NCBI GenBank assembly: GCA_963848525.1
Contig: CAWKDZ010000001.1
Span: 682,001-746,000, forward strand
Reading direction: 5' to 3'
Length of the DNA stretch: 64,000 nucleotides
DNA from: JACCTU01 sp963848525
GTDB taxonomy: Bacteria; Actinomycetota; Thermoleophilia; Gaiellales; Gaiellaceae
Position numbers and translations under genes: made by a program. Of this stretch, positions 32,969 to 41,426 are shown one piece after another (position 1 is the first letter of the stretch; each line of letters begins with the position of its first letter). The notes under the pieces are model-generated. The model worked only from the letters and a program-made list of their open reading frames with translations, did not search any database and was not told where the DNA came from.

Positions 32969-35707
32969 ATGGCGATCGCCGCTCAGAACACCCTGACGGG
33001 GCGCGACACAGAGTGCGCCACCCTCGACCGCCTACTCGACGCGGTGCGCGGGGGCGAGAGCCGGGCTCTCGTAGTCCGTGGCGAGCCGGGAATGGGCAAG
33101 ACGGCGCTCTTGGACTACGCGATCGGCGCGGCTCCCGATCTTCGCGTCCTGCGGGCGGTCGGCGTCGAGTCGGAGACGGAGCTCGCGTTCGCGTCCCTTC
33201 AGTATTTGTGCGCGCCGATGCTCGATCGGCTCGAGCGCCTGCCAGGCCCACAGCAAGATGCGCTGCGCGTGGCGTTCGGGCTGAGTGGCGGGCAGGCTCC
33301 GGATCGCTTCCTGGTCGGGCTTGCGGCGCTCAGCCTGCTGTCGGAAGTGGCCGAGGAGCGCCCATTGCTCTGTGCGCTCGACGACGCCCAGTGGTTGGAC
33401 GGGGCGTCAGCCCTGGCGCTCGCGTTCGTCGCGCGCCGGCTGCTTGCGGAGCCACTGGCGATCGTGTTCGTGACGCGCGAGCCCGTCGATGCGCTCAGCG
33501 GGCTGCCTGAGCTGGTCCTCGAGGGGGTCGGGGACGACGATGCAGGGGTGTTGCTGGACTCTGCGATCCCGGGACCCCTGGATGAGCGAGTCCGCGAAAC
33601 GATCATCGCCGAGACACGCGGGAACCCCCTCGCGCTTCTGGAACTTCCCCGCGCCTTGACGCCGGCGGAGCTTGCGGGAGGGTTCGCGCTCCCAGGCGCA
33701 CCGCTGGCGGACCGCATCGAGCAGAGCTTCCTCCGGCGGGCTCAGTCGCTCCCGCCTGATTCACAGCGGCTCCTGCTCACGGCGGCGGCGGAGCCGCTCG
33801 GCGACGTCACCCTGCTCTGGCGCGCTTCCGAGCGACTCGGGGTCGGACCCGACGCCGTCTGGCCGGCCGAGGCGGCCGGGTTGATCGAGGTCGGCGCCCG
33901 TGTGCGGTTCCGTCATCCCTTGGTGCGCTCGGCGATCTATCGGGCGGGAGCGCCACCCGATCGGTGGGAGGCACATCGCGCTCTGGCCGACGCGACCGAC
34001 CCCGAAACGGATCCCGATCGGCGAGCATGGCATCGCGCCCAGGCGGCGGCCGGCCTCGACGAGGCGGTCGCCGGCGAGTTGGAGCGCTCGGCCGACCGGG
34101 CGCAGCGGCGCGGCGGCGTCGCGGCCATGGCCGCATTCCTGGAGCGGGCGACCGAGCTGACCCCCGATCCCGGGCGCCGGGGTGCGCGAGCGCTCGCCGC
34201 AGCCCAAGCCAAGCTGGACGCGGGCGCGCCGGAGGCGGCGCAGGCGCTGCTCGCGACCGCGGAACTCACCCCGCTCGGTGAGCTCCAGCGTGCGCGGATG
34301 CAGCGGCTGCAAGCTCAGATCGCGTTCGCCCTCAGGCGGGGCAGCGACGCCCCCGCGTTGCTGCTCGATGCCGCCAAGCGCCTCGTCCCCCTCGACCCGG
34401 GCTTAGCGCGTGAGACATGCCTTGAAGCGCTTGCCGCGGCGATCTTCGCCGGCCGCCTCGGCAGCGGTCGGGATGTGCTGCGCGTTGTCCGCGCCACACC
34501 CCCGGCGCAGCCTCCAGCGGCGGCGGACCTGCTCCTGAACGGCCTAGCGACGCTGGTCACGCAGGGTTACGCGGCGGCCGTGGGTCCGCTGCGGGGAGCG
34601 CTCGAGGCCTTCCGACAAGACGACGGGAACAGTCCGGTCAACAACCGCTGGCTCTGGCTGGCGTGCCGTGTCGCCGCGGATCTCTGGGAGCACGAGATCT
34701 GGGACGAACTGGCCACCAGCGGCGTACGCCGTGCGCGCGAGGCAGGCGCGCTCAGCATCTTTCCCATCTCGGCCAGCTACCGCGCGGGCGTGCACTTTCA
34801 CGCCGGCGAGTACGCCGAGGCGTTGGCGCTGCTGGAGGAGGCCTACGCGGTCAGCCAGGCGACCCACACCGCGCTGCTGGTACAGGCCAGGCAGATGGTC
34901 GCCGCGTGGCGCGGCAACGAGGCTCAAGCGCTGGAGCTGATCGAAGCGGGCCGCCAGGACGCGACCGCCAGAGGCCAGGGCATGGCACTAAGCATGATCG
35001 AGTGCGCAAACGCGGCCCTCTTCAACGGCCTCGGCCGCTACGACGAGGCGCTTGCCCCGGCGCAGCGAGCATGCGCGCAGGACGACCTATCCCTCTACGC
35101 CCTGGCGCTGGTCGAGCTCATCGAGGCAGCGGTGCGTGGCAACCGACCAGAGCTCGCCACCGCAGCCCTCGAGCGCCTCAGCGAAAGAACAAGGGCGAGC
35201 GGCACCGAATGGGCCCTCGGCCTCGAGGCGCGCTCGCGTGCGTTGCTGACCGACGGCGCTTCCGCCGAACCGCTCCACAAAGAGGCGGTCGAGCGGCTGG
35301 CCCACGGCCGCCTCGCCCCTCACCTCGCCCGAGCCCAGCTCGTGTACGGCGAATGGCTGCGTCGCGAGAACCGACGTCTGGACGCGCGCGAGCACCTTCG
35401 AGCCGCCCATGACACGTTCAGCCGCATCGGAGCCGAGGGTTTCGCGGAGCGAGCCCGTCGCGAGCTCTCGGCCACCGGCGAAACCGCGCGCAGACGCAAC
35501 GACGGCACGCGGAGCGTGCTCACAGCCCAAGAGGCTCAGATCGCACGTCTCGCACGGGACGGCCTCTCCAACCCCGAGATCGGCGCTCAGCTGTTCATCA
35601 GCCCCCGCACCGTTCAGTTCCACCTGCGCAAGGTCTTCCAGAAGCTCGACATCACCTCGCGCAACCAGCTCGGGCCCCTTCCGGCAAGTCGCCTGACCCA
35701 TGCGTAA
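32969..35707 (+). CDS. LuxR-family regulator with STAND-type ATPase (LAL-like)
   Basis: A 912-residue large ATP-binding LuxR regulator from ATG 32969. Walker A GEPGMGKTALL at about 38-48, Walker B LLCALDDAQWLD near 140, TPR-like helices through the middle, and a C-terminal LuxR DNA-binding helix-turn-helix (LTAQEAQIARLARDGLSNPE, IGAQLFISPRTVQFHLRKVF). Such regulators hold ATP and respond to a small inducer. The start is 154 nt from the divergent oxidoreductase-hydrolase operon, the likeliest target. It belongs to the tRNA-Asp island. Confidence 0.92.
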   Translation: MAIAAQNTLTGRDTECATLDRLLDAVRGGESRALVVRGEPGMGKTALLDYAIGAAPDLRVLRAVGVESETELAFASLQYLCAPMLDRLERLPGPQQDALRVAFGLSGGQAPDRFLVGLAALSLLSEVAEERPLLCALDDAQWLDGASALALAFVARRLLAEPLAIVFVTREPVDALSGLPELVLEGVGDDDAGVLLDSAIPGPLDERVRETIIAETRGNPLALLELPRALTPAELAGGFALPGAPLADRIEQSFLRRAQSLPPDSQRLLLTAAAEPLGDVTLLWRASERLGVGPDAVWPAEAAGLIEVGARVRFRHPLVRSAIYRAGAPPDRWEAHRALADATDPETDPDRRAWHRAQAAAGLDEAVAGELERSADRAQRRGGVAAMAAFLERATELTPDPGRRGARALAAAQAKLDAGAPEAAQALLATAELTPLGELQRARMQRLQAQIAFALRRGSDAPALLLDAAKRLVPLDPGLARETCLEALAAAIFAGRLGSGRDVLRVVRATPPAQPPAAADLLLNGLATLVTQGYAAAVGPLRGALEAFRQDDGNSPVNNRWLWLACRVAADLWEHEIWDELATSGVRRAREAGALSIFPISASYRAGVHFHAGEYAEALALLEEAYAVSQATHTALLVQARQMVAAWRGNEAQALELIEAGRQDATARGQGMALSMIECANAALFNGLGRYDEALAPAQRACAQDDLSLYALALVELIEAAVRGNRPELATAALERLSERTRASGTEWALGLEARSRALLTDGASAEPLHKEAVERLAHGRLAPHLARAQLVYGEWLRRENRRLDAREHLRAAHDTFSRIGAEGFAERARRELSATGETARRRNDGTRSVLTAQEAQIARLARDGLSNPEIGAQLFISPRTVQFHLRKVFQKLDITSRNQLGPLPASRLTHA

Positions 35708-35930
35708 CCGTCTCCGTCCCCGCTGCGAGAACGACTGATCGCCGGTGGTTAGCGCGAGCCGGCGCGCCCGACTAGCGACCCGCGCTGGCGCCTCGGCGGA
35801 TGCGAGTCCAGCCCCCGCTGCTGGACTCTCACCGGTGAGAAGCGCAGCGACGCCGGACCCGGCCTGCTCATACGGACGGCACGGCAGAGCAACAGGGCTA
35901 CGATCGCACGCTAAGAGAAGAGGAGGGACG

Positions 35931-36365
35931 ATGGCGAAGAGTGTTCGCGACGCGATGACCGAGAATCCCCGCTCGATCGGCCGATCGGCGTCGGTGATCG
36001 AGGCCGCGCGACTGATGCGAGAGCAGCACATCGGCTCGCTCCCGATAACCGACGACGAGCAGCTTGTCGGGATGATCACCGACCGAGACATCACGACGAG
36101 AGTGGTCGCCGAGGCCGCAGACCCCAAGATGACGTCGGTCGGGGACGTCTACTCGCGCGACCTCATCAGCGTTGAGCCCGACAAAGACCTCGAAGAGGCG
36201 CTCCAGCTCATGGCCCGCCACCAAGTTCGGCGGCTGCCCGTTGTCGAGAACGGCAGGCTCGTCGGCATCGTCGCTCAGGCCGACATCGCCCTCAGCGAGA
36301 ACGAGAAGAAGACCGGTGAGCTCGTGGTCGCGATCTCTGAGCCCTCAGCGGAAGAGCGCAGGTAG
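35931..36365 (+). CDS. CBS domain-containing protein
   Basis: A 144-residue protein made of two CBS motifs: V-R-D-A-M-T-E-N-P-R-S-I-G through GMITDRDITTRVV, and V-Y-S-R-D-L-I-S-V-E-P-D-K through VGIVAQADIALSE. A CBS pair forms a Bateman module that binds adenosine ligands such as AMP, ATP or SAM. It has no fused effector domain. A strong AGGAGGG site lies 4 nt before ATG 35931. The 223-nt region upstream (35708-35930) contains nothing else I recognise. It converges on the TIR-like gene 45 nt away. Confidence 0.92.
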   Translation: MAKSVRDAMTENPRSIGRSASVIEAARLMREQHIGSLPITDDEQLVGMITDRDITTRVVAEAADPKMTSVGDVYSRDLISVEPDKDLEEALQLMARHQVRRLPVVENGRLVGIVAQADIALSENEKKTGELVVAISEPSAEERR

Positions 36366-36409
36366 CGTCGCCCGGTCGGCACGCTGAGAAAATCGATCTC
36401 GCGACGTGC

Positions 36410-37327
36410 TCAGAATGCGTTCGCGGCCGACTTCCACTCGCGGAGGCGCTGTGCGATGAGATCGGCCCGCTCCTCCTCGCTCCCGCCGTCCAGCACCTGG
36501 AGGTCTGAGGGGTCTGCTCGCAGGTAGACGCCCGCGGTTCGCGCATTCATTGTGGGGTCGCGATCCGACCGTGTCGTCCAGTACCCGGTGGCGCGGTCGG
36601 CGGTTTCCACCGTGATCTCGCCGGCGCCCTCGAGCTGCGGGGCATTCGGGTGCCGGGGGCGCTCGCCCTTCCAGAAGTAGAGGATCCCGGCCGGATCCCT
36701 GCGCTCCTTCGCAGCTTCGCTCCAGTAACGGGCCGACAGGGTGCCGTCCTCCTGCCAGGCCCGGCCATTCACGTTCAGGCCACCGTCGCGGTCCCGCGAG
36801 ATGCGCAGGAGGCTCACCGCCGACGGTTCTTCCTCGCTCCGCACAGTAAGCGAGAGCTGCCACCACAGCCCCTCGACCGGGCCGCGGCGACCCTCGGCCT
36901 CGATCGCCTGGCGCAGCTTCTGGTTGATCGCGCGAACCTCCTCCGGGCCGGCGGCCGGGTCGTAGCGGACGGAGGTCAGCCCGAGCAGGTCGCTCGGCAG
37001 CTTCGAACCGTGCGCGTGGAGGATGAACGTGCGCCGGATGCCGAGCGCGCCGCCGAACAGCCCGGCCTCGAACACCACGTTGTCCCGCGGCGACGCCTGG
37101 CCGGACTGGGATGCATCCGTCGTGGTCCAGTCGTCCTGGGCGAACACGAACGCGGCGAAATCGACTTCCTGGGAGAGCTCCACGAGCCGGTCGAGGGTCG
37201 ACCGCCCCGGGTTGAACGTGGTCGTCCAGGGCTCGACGTCGGCGACGTCCTCGAGCCCGCGCGTGATCGCTTGGAGCAGTTCGGCCTGCTGGGCCGACGA
37301 CCCGAGGAAGATGCGCGGCTTGTTCAT
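36410..37327 (-). CDS. CAP12/Pycsar-type TIR-like nucleotide-binding protein with an unassigned C-terminal domain
   Basis: A 305-residue protein from ATG 37327 (M-N-K-P-R-I-F-L-G-S-S); an earlier ATG at 37363 is possible. Residues 1-150 are the TIR-like domain of PF10137 (CAP12/PCTIR): PRIFLGSSAQQAELLQAI, TLDRLVELSQEVDFAAFVFA, and PRDNVVFEAGLFGG with the probable NAD-hydrolysing Glu87, then KLPSDLLGLTSVRYDP. In CBASS and Pycsar systems this domain depletes NAD+ during phage infection. Residues 160-290 look beta-rich (AGILYFWKGERP, G-A-G-E-I-T-V, A-T-G-Y-W-T-T) and might be a sensing barrel; I cannot name the family. No nucleotide cyclase is next to it. It sits directly against the island's third tRNA repeat. 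Confidence 0.8.
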   Translation of the reverse strand: MNKPRIFLGSSAQQAELLQAITRGLEDVADVEPWTTTFNPGRSTLDRLVELSQEVDFAAFVFAQDDWTTTDASQSGQASPRDNVVFEAGLFGGALGIRRTFILHAHGSKLPSDLLGLTSVRYDPAAGPEEVRAINQKLRQAIEAEGRRGPVEGLWWQLSLTVRSEEEPSAVSLLRISRDRDGGLNVNGRAWQEDGTLSARYWSEAAKERRDPAGILYFWKGERPRHPNAPQLEGAGEITVETADRATGYWTTRSDRDPTMNARTAGVYLRADPSDLQVLDGGSEEERADLIAQRLREWKSAANAF

Positions 37328-37365
37328 GCCCGATGCATGATGGCGGACATAGCGCACACCCACGC

Positions 37366-37395
37366 GGAGGTCGCGGGTTCGAGTCCCGTCGCTCC
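37366..37395 (+). repeat. att-like repeat, copy 3 (tRNA-Asp 3' end)
   Basis: Thirty bases identical to tRNA-Asp positions 28486-28515 (variable loop, T-arm and most of the 3' acceptor strand), with CACGC of the anticodon stem also preserved just upstream. There is no D-arm or anticodon, so it is not a tRNA gene. It marks the probable right end of the island. Confidence 0.75.
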
Positions 37396-37419
37396 GGCCG
37401 CGGCAGGCGCGCGAGCGCG

Positions 37420-37737
37420 TCAGTCGCTACGGCTTGGGCGCGAACCGAACGTCATCAGGCCTTCTCGATCGGAGCCGCAGATCTCGGCGATTCGACGTAG
37501 CTCCTTGAGCTGGGCGTCGAGCGTTGCCTGGATGCGTTCGAGGTCAGCAGCGTGACGACGGCGCTCCTTGCGCGATGGAACCGCTGCCAGCGCGATGAGC
37601 GCGCTCGCGGACAACCAGGCGAGGACGACGATCGGCTTGTCGTCGGTATCCACGCGAAAGAAAAGGAGTGCGCTCAATCCCAGGATCGACAAGAACACGA
37701 TGATCCGGACGGGGCGAAAGCGGTCGCGGTCAGTCAT
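37420..37737 (-). CDS. Small two-helix membrane protein with a coiled-coil tail
   Basis: A 105-residue protein. Hydrophobic segments lie at about 10-27 (V-R-I-I-V-F-L-S-I-L-G-L-S-A-L-L-F-F) and 34-53 (P-I-V-V-L-A-W-L-S-A-S-A-L-I-A-L-A-A-V), followed by a charged helix (R-R-H-A-A-D-L-E-R-I-Q-A-T-L-D-A-Q-L-K-E) with heptad spacing. I do not recognise the family. It lies just outside the third tRNA repeat, so it may be native chromosome or cargo. Convergent with nothing; divergent from the LuxR gene. Confidence 0.65.
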   Translation of the reverse strand: MTDRDRFRPVRIIVFLSILGLSALLFFRVDTDDKPIVVLAWLSASALIALAAVPSRKERRRHAADLERIQATLDAQLKELRRIAEICGSDREGLMTFGSRPSRSD

Positions 37738-37827
37738 ACGGCTGAGTGTCAGAGCGTATTACGAGCGCGCCGGTGACGGACCGCCGGTCGTCCTCCTCCA
37801 TCGTGCGCGCGTCCCGGATACCCCAGA

Positions 37828-39483
37828 ATGAGGGCCGTGAGCACCGACACTCGTTCGGCCCGACGGGCGCTCGAGCGCGGCCGCGCCTCATACGCGAAAC
37901 ACGCGTGGCGCGATGCCTACGAGTCGCTCTCGCGCGCCGACGACACGAGCCGGCTGGAGCCGGAGGATCTCGTGCTGCTCGCGACGTCTGCCTACATGCA
38001 AGGCCTGGACGACGAGTACGTTCGTGCCCTCGAGCGCGCTCATTACGCCTACCTCGACTCGGGCGAGGTGCCGCGGGCCGCGGGCTGCACCTGGTGGATC
38101 GGCCTCAGTTTCCTGCTCCGCGAGGAAGTGGCCCCGGCGACAGGCTGGTTCGCGCGCGGAGAGCGGCTGCTCGAGGGCGAGGAACGCGACTGCGCCGAGC
38201 GTGGCTACCTCCTCCTCGGGTCGATGCTCGAGAGCTTTGCGGAGGGTGACTTCGAAGCAGCAAGGGCGAAGGCAGCCGAGGCCGTCGCGATCGGCGAGCG
38301 CTTCGGCGATCGCGACCTGATCTCGATAGGCGTGATGGACCTCGGTCACGCGCTCCTGAAGCTCGGACGAACCAGAGACGGGCTGCGGCTCGTGGACGAG
38401 AGCATGGTGGCGGTGACGAGCGGCGGGCTCTCGCCGATCGTGGCCGGCATCCTCTACTGCAACACGATCTCGGTCTGTCAGAGCGTGTACGAGCTGCGCC
38501 GCGCCCGGGAGTGGACCACCGCCCTCACGCTCTGGTGCGAGCGTCAGCCCGACATGGTGGCCCACACCGGCGTCTGCCTGGTCCATCGCGCCGAGATCAT
38601 GCAGCTGCAAGGAGGCTGGCAGGCGGCCCTCGAGGAAGCAGAGCATGTCGCGGCGCAGGGAGTGTTGAACCAACGGGCCTTCGGCCGGGCGCTGTACGTC
38701 CAAGGAGACCTGCATCGCCTGCGTGGCGACTTTGGAGCAGCCGAGCGGGCGTATCGCGCCGCAGCCCGGCAGGGCGAGCAGCCGCAGCCGGGGCTGGCAC
38801 TGCTCCGGCTGGCGCAGGACAGCGTCGACGCCGCCGTTGCCGCGATCCGCCGGGTCGTCGGTGAGTCCAGCCAGCCACTGAAGCGAGCGGCGTTGCTCCC
38901 CGCCTACGTGGAGATCGCGCTCGCGGCCGGCGAGGTCGAGGAGGCCGAGCGCGCCAGTGACGAGCTCGCGGCGATCTCGCAGGTCCACCAGGGCGACGCG
39001 CTGGGAGCGATGTCTGCGTACGCCAGCGGAGCCGTGGCGCTCGCGCGGGGCGAGCCGGCGGACGCCTTGACCGAGCTGCGTCGCGCGTTGCAGGTGTGGC
39101 AGGAGCTGGGCGCGCCGTACGAGGCCGCCAGAGCGCGAGTTCTCGTCGGGCTCGCGTGCGCAGGGCTCGGCGACGAGGACGGCGCCGCGCTCGAGCTGGA
39201 GGCGGCCCGCACCGTTTTCGAGGAGCTCGGCGCGCGGCCGGACGTGTCCCGCGCGGACTCGCTGCGGACCTCGTCCTCGGTGCCGGACACACACGGGCTG
39301 AGCCCCCGAGAGCTGCAGGTGCTCCGTCTGGTGGCGTCCGGCGAGACCAACAAGGCGATCGCGGCTGCGCTGGTCCTCAGCGAGAGGACGGTCGACCGTC
39401 ACGTCAGCAACATCTACGCCAAGCTGCGGGTGTCGTCCCGCGCGGCGGCCACCGCCTACGCGTACGAGCACGGGCTCCTCTAA
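37828..39483 (+). CDS. TPR-repeat LuxR family transcriptional regulator
   Basis: A 551-residue regulator. Residues about 10-460 are TPR-like helical repeats (W-R-D-A-Y-E-S-L-S-R-A-D-D near the start). Residues about 485-550 are a LuxR helix-turn-helix: LSPRELQVLRLVASGETNKA, then L-S-E-R-T-V-D-R-H-V-S-N-I-Y-A-K-L-R-V-S-S-R. It lacks the ATPase domain of LAL regulators. The downstream FAD oxidoreductase starts after 115 nt on the same strand, and this regulator-oxidoreductase pairing is familiar from actinobacterial genomes, so it likely controls that gene. Confidence 0.9.
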   Translation: MRAVSTDTRSARRALERGRASYAKHAWRDAYESLSRADDTSRLEPEDLVLLATSAYMQGLDDEYVRALERAHYAYLDSGEVPRAAGCTWWIGLSFLLREEVAPATGWFARGERLLEGEERDCAERGYLLLGSMLESFAEGDFEAARAKAAEAVAIGERFGDRDLISIGVMDLGHALLKLGRTRDGLRLVDESMVAVTSGGLSPIVAGILYCNTISVCQSVYELRRAREWTTALTLWCERQPDMVAHTGVCLVHRAEIMQLQGGWQAALEEAEHVAAQGVLNQRAFGRALYVQGDLHRLRGDFGAAERAYRAAARQGEQPQPGLALLRLAQDSVDAAVAAIRRVVGESSQPLKRAALLPAYVEIALAAGEVEEAERASDELAAISQVHQGDALGAMSAYASGAVALARGEPADALTELRRALQVWQELGAPYEAARARVLVGLACAGLGDEDGAALELEAARTVFEELGARPDVSRADSLRTSSSVPDTHGLSPRELQVLRLVASGETNKAIAAALVLSERTVDRHVSNIYAKLRVSSRAAATAYAYEHGLL

Positions 39484-39598
39484 GCCGAGGTACCCATTCC
39501 GCGACTGGGCGGAGGTTGGGTAGTTCAACCGAAGAGCCTGTGCCTCATGACTCCTACGTTCGGGGAGCGAACCGTGCATCCGAACGAGGAGGAGTCTC

Positions 39599-40804
39599 AT
39601 GAACCGCGCATACGACGCGATTGTGGTGGGAGCGCGTTGCGCCGGGTCGCCGACAGCGATGCTGCTCGCGCGCAAGGGCTACCGCGTGCTGCTGGTCGAC
39701 CGGGCGACGTTCCCGAGCGACACCGTTTCCACCCACATGATCCATCCGCCGGGCGTGGCGGCGCTCGCACGATGGGGACTCCTCGACCGGGTCGTCGCAA
39801 CGGGCTGCCCGCCCGTCGACACCTACGAGTTCGACTTCGGCCCCTTCACGATCAGCGGCCGGCCCGCGACTCCTGAGGCGCCGATCGCGTACGCCCCGCG
39901 GAGAACGGTGTTGGACGCGCTGCTCGTCGACGCCGCGGCCGAGGCGGGAGTCGAGGTGCGCGAGCAGTTCACGATCGAGAGCCTCGTGTTCGAGCATGGC
40001 CGTGTCGTCGGCGTCCGCGGTCACGAGCAAGGCGGCCCAGCAGTCACCGAGCGCGCCGGCGTGGTCGTCGGAGCGGACGGCCGGTACTCGTTCGTCGCAG
40101 ACGCCGTGGACGCGGAGGAGTACGACCAGAAGCCGAAGCTGCTGGCCTCTTACTACAGCTACTGGAGCGGGCTGCCGCTCGACGGCCGCTTCGGGAACTG
40201 GATCCGTCCCCATCGCGGGTTCGCCGCCTGGCCGACGAACGACGATCTGACGCTCGTCATCGCAGGCTGGCCGTACCGCGAGTTCGAGGCAAACCGGAAC
40301 GACGTCGAAGGCAACTTCCAGGCAACCATCGACCTCGCGCCCGCCTTCGCAGAGCGTCTACGCGCCGCAACCCGGGAGGAGCGCTACGTCGGCGCGGCAG
40401 TCCGCGGGTATTTCCGCAAGCCGTACGGCCCCGGCTGGGCGCTCGTCGGCGATGCGGGCTACAACACGGACTTCATCACCGCGCAGGGCATCAGCGACGC
40501 CTTCCGCGACGCCGAGCTCTGCGCGGCCGCGCTGGATCAGGCGTTCTCCGAGACACGCAGTTTCGAGGACGCGCTGGCCGAGTACCAGTCGACGCGCGAC
40601 GCGCACGTGCTCGCGATGTACGAGCTCACGGCGGAGTTCGCCTCACTCGAGCCCGCGTCGGCCGAGCTGCAGCAAGTCCTGGCAGCCGTGCACGGGAACC
40701 AGACGGCGATGGACGACTTCGCACGGGTGATCGCCGGGATGACGTCGCCCGCGGAGTTCTTCTCGGAGGAGAACGTGGGGCACATCCTGGCCACGGCGGC
40801 TTGA
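39599..40804 (+). CDS. FAD-dependent oxidoreductase (geranylgeranyl reductase/monooxygenase-like)
   Basis: A 401-residue flavoprotein from ATG 39599, with GAGGAGG 7 nt upstream. N-terminal dinucleotide site DAIVVGARCAGSPTAMLLAR and GYRVLLVDR, a middle GADGRYSFV and a C-terminal GWALVGDAGYNTDFITAQG, which binds the FAD ribityl chain. This is the group 2 flavin monooxygenase/geranylgeranyl reductase fold. The substrate is unknown. The 115-nt upstream gap contains GGTACCC and GGGTAGTT in loose inverted order, a possible regulator site. Confidence 0.9.
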   Translation: MNRAYDAIVVGARCAGSPTAMLLARKGYRVLLVDRATFPSDTVSTHMIHPPGVAALARWGLLDRVVATGCPPVDTYEFDFGPFTISGRPATPEAPIAYAPRRTVLDALLVDAAAEAGVEVREQFTIESLVFEHGRVVGVRGHEQGGPAVTERAGVVVGADGRYSFVADAVDAEEYDQKPKLLASYYSYWSGLPLDGRFGNWIRPHRGFAAWPTNDDLTLVIAGWPYREFEANRNDVEGNFQATIDLAPAFAERLRAATREERYVGAAVRGYFRKPYGPGWALVGDAGYNTDFITAQGISDAFRDAELCAAALDQAFSETRSFEDALAEYQSTRDAHVLAMYELTAEFASLEPASAELQQVLAAVHGNQTAMDDFARVIAGMTSPAEFFSEENVGHILATAA

Positions 40805-40858
40805 AACCACCCGATTGTGTGAGGCAGGTACCGCGGCGCGTTGGCACCCTGGCAGCGC

Positions 40859-40978
40859 ATGCGAATCCTTCTCGCCATCGCGGTGCTCGCAACTCTGGTG
40901 TTCGTCCCCGTGGCCGCGCATAAGAAGGGCTGCCACTACAACGTTCACCTCAACCCGCGTCTGGTCTGCGCTGACTGA
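40859..40978 (+). CDS. Very small secreted or membrane-anchored peptide
   Basis: A 39-residue reading frame: M-R-I-L-L-A-I-A-V-L-A-T-L-V-F-V-P-V-A-A-H, followed by K-K-G-C-H-Y-N-V-H-L-N-P-R-L-V-C-A-D. The first ~20 residues form a signal peptide with an A-x-A-like end; the mature part would be about 18 residues with two Cys that could form a disulfide. It has no strong ribosome site. The reading frame could be chance, but a basic start, hydrophobic core and short Cys-containing tail are coherent. I do not recognise a family. Confidence 0.4.
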   Translation: MRILLAIAVLATLVFVPVAAHKKGCHYNVHLNPRLVCAD

Positions 40979-40981
40979 ACG

Positions 40982-41066
40982 GTGAGCAGCGAGCCCCGCA
41001 GAACTCCGCGCGAACTTGCCGCGATCGCCGTTTTCAGCGCGGCCTACTTCATCCTTGGGTTTGCGA
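40982..41066 (+). pseudogene. 5' fragment of a membrane protein gene, truncated at a junction
   Basis: GTG 40982 begins S-S-E-P-R-R-T-P-R-E-L-A-A-I-A-V-F-S-A-A-Y-F-I-L-G-F-A-M, a charged N-terminus leading into a first membrane helix, somewhat like ECF-transporter substrate-binding subunits. After about 41066 the same frame is only the antisense of an R2-like gene, so the rest is missing. The exact end cannot be placed to the base. The family assignment is weak. Confidence 0.4.
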
Positions 41067-41412
41067 TGGTTCCGTCGCCGCGCTCGACGACCTCGTGCAT
41101 GAAGCGGTTGAAGAACACCGCGTGGCGCGCCTCGTCGACCTGCTGGGTGGCGAGGAAGTACTTCTGCTCCTCGCGCGGCGCGGCGTCGATCAGCGGCGTG
41201 AGGTCGTCGGTGACCGCGTCCTCGCCGTGGAAGAACATCGAGTAGTTCCACAGCGCGGCGCGGCGCTCGAGGTCGCTGAAGCGCTCGCGCCAGTGGTCGC
41301 GGTCGACCGAGAAGTCGATCTCGGTGGCGCGCCAGTTGCTGCGCTCCCAGCGCCGGTACAGGTCCTCGTAGGTGACCTGGTCCGCGGCGACCGGTGGCGG
41401 GCTGCAGCCCAC
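41044..41412 (-). pseudogene. R2-like ferritin-superfamily oxidase, N-terminal fragment
   Basis: GTG 41412 opens a ribonucleotide-reductase-R2-like protein (R2lox type): Y-R-R-W-E-R-S-N-W-R-A-T-E-I-D-F-S, SMFFHGEDAVTDDLTPLIDA, then EEQKYFLATQQVDEARHAVF with the ExxH metal motif. Only 122 codons are left of the ~300 expected. After F-M-H-E-V-V-E-R-G-D-G-T the sequence becomes unrelated and stops at 41044. The second metal-binding helix pair is absent, so this could not form the di-metal site. A palindrome at 41427-41444 sits in its promoter. Confidence 0.75.
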
Positions 41413-41426
41413 CTGCGACGACGCTA

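Noticed and set aside
37330..37555. A + strand frame reading A-E-V-A-G-S-S-P-V-A-P
   Set aside because: This peptide is the translation of a tRNA T-arm and 3' end. It comes from the tRNA-Asp fragment and is not a gene.
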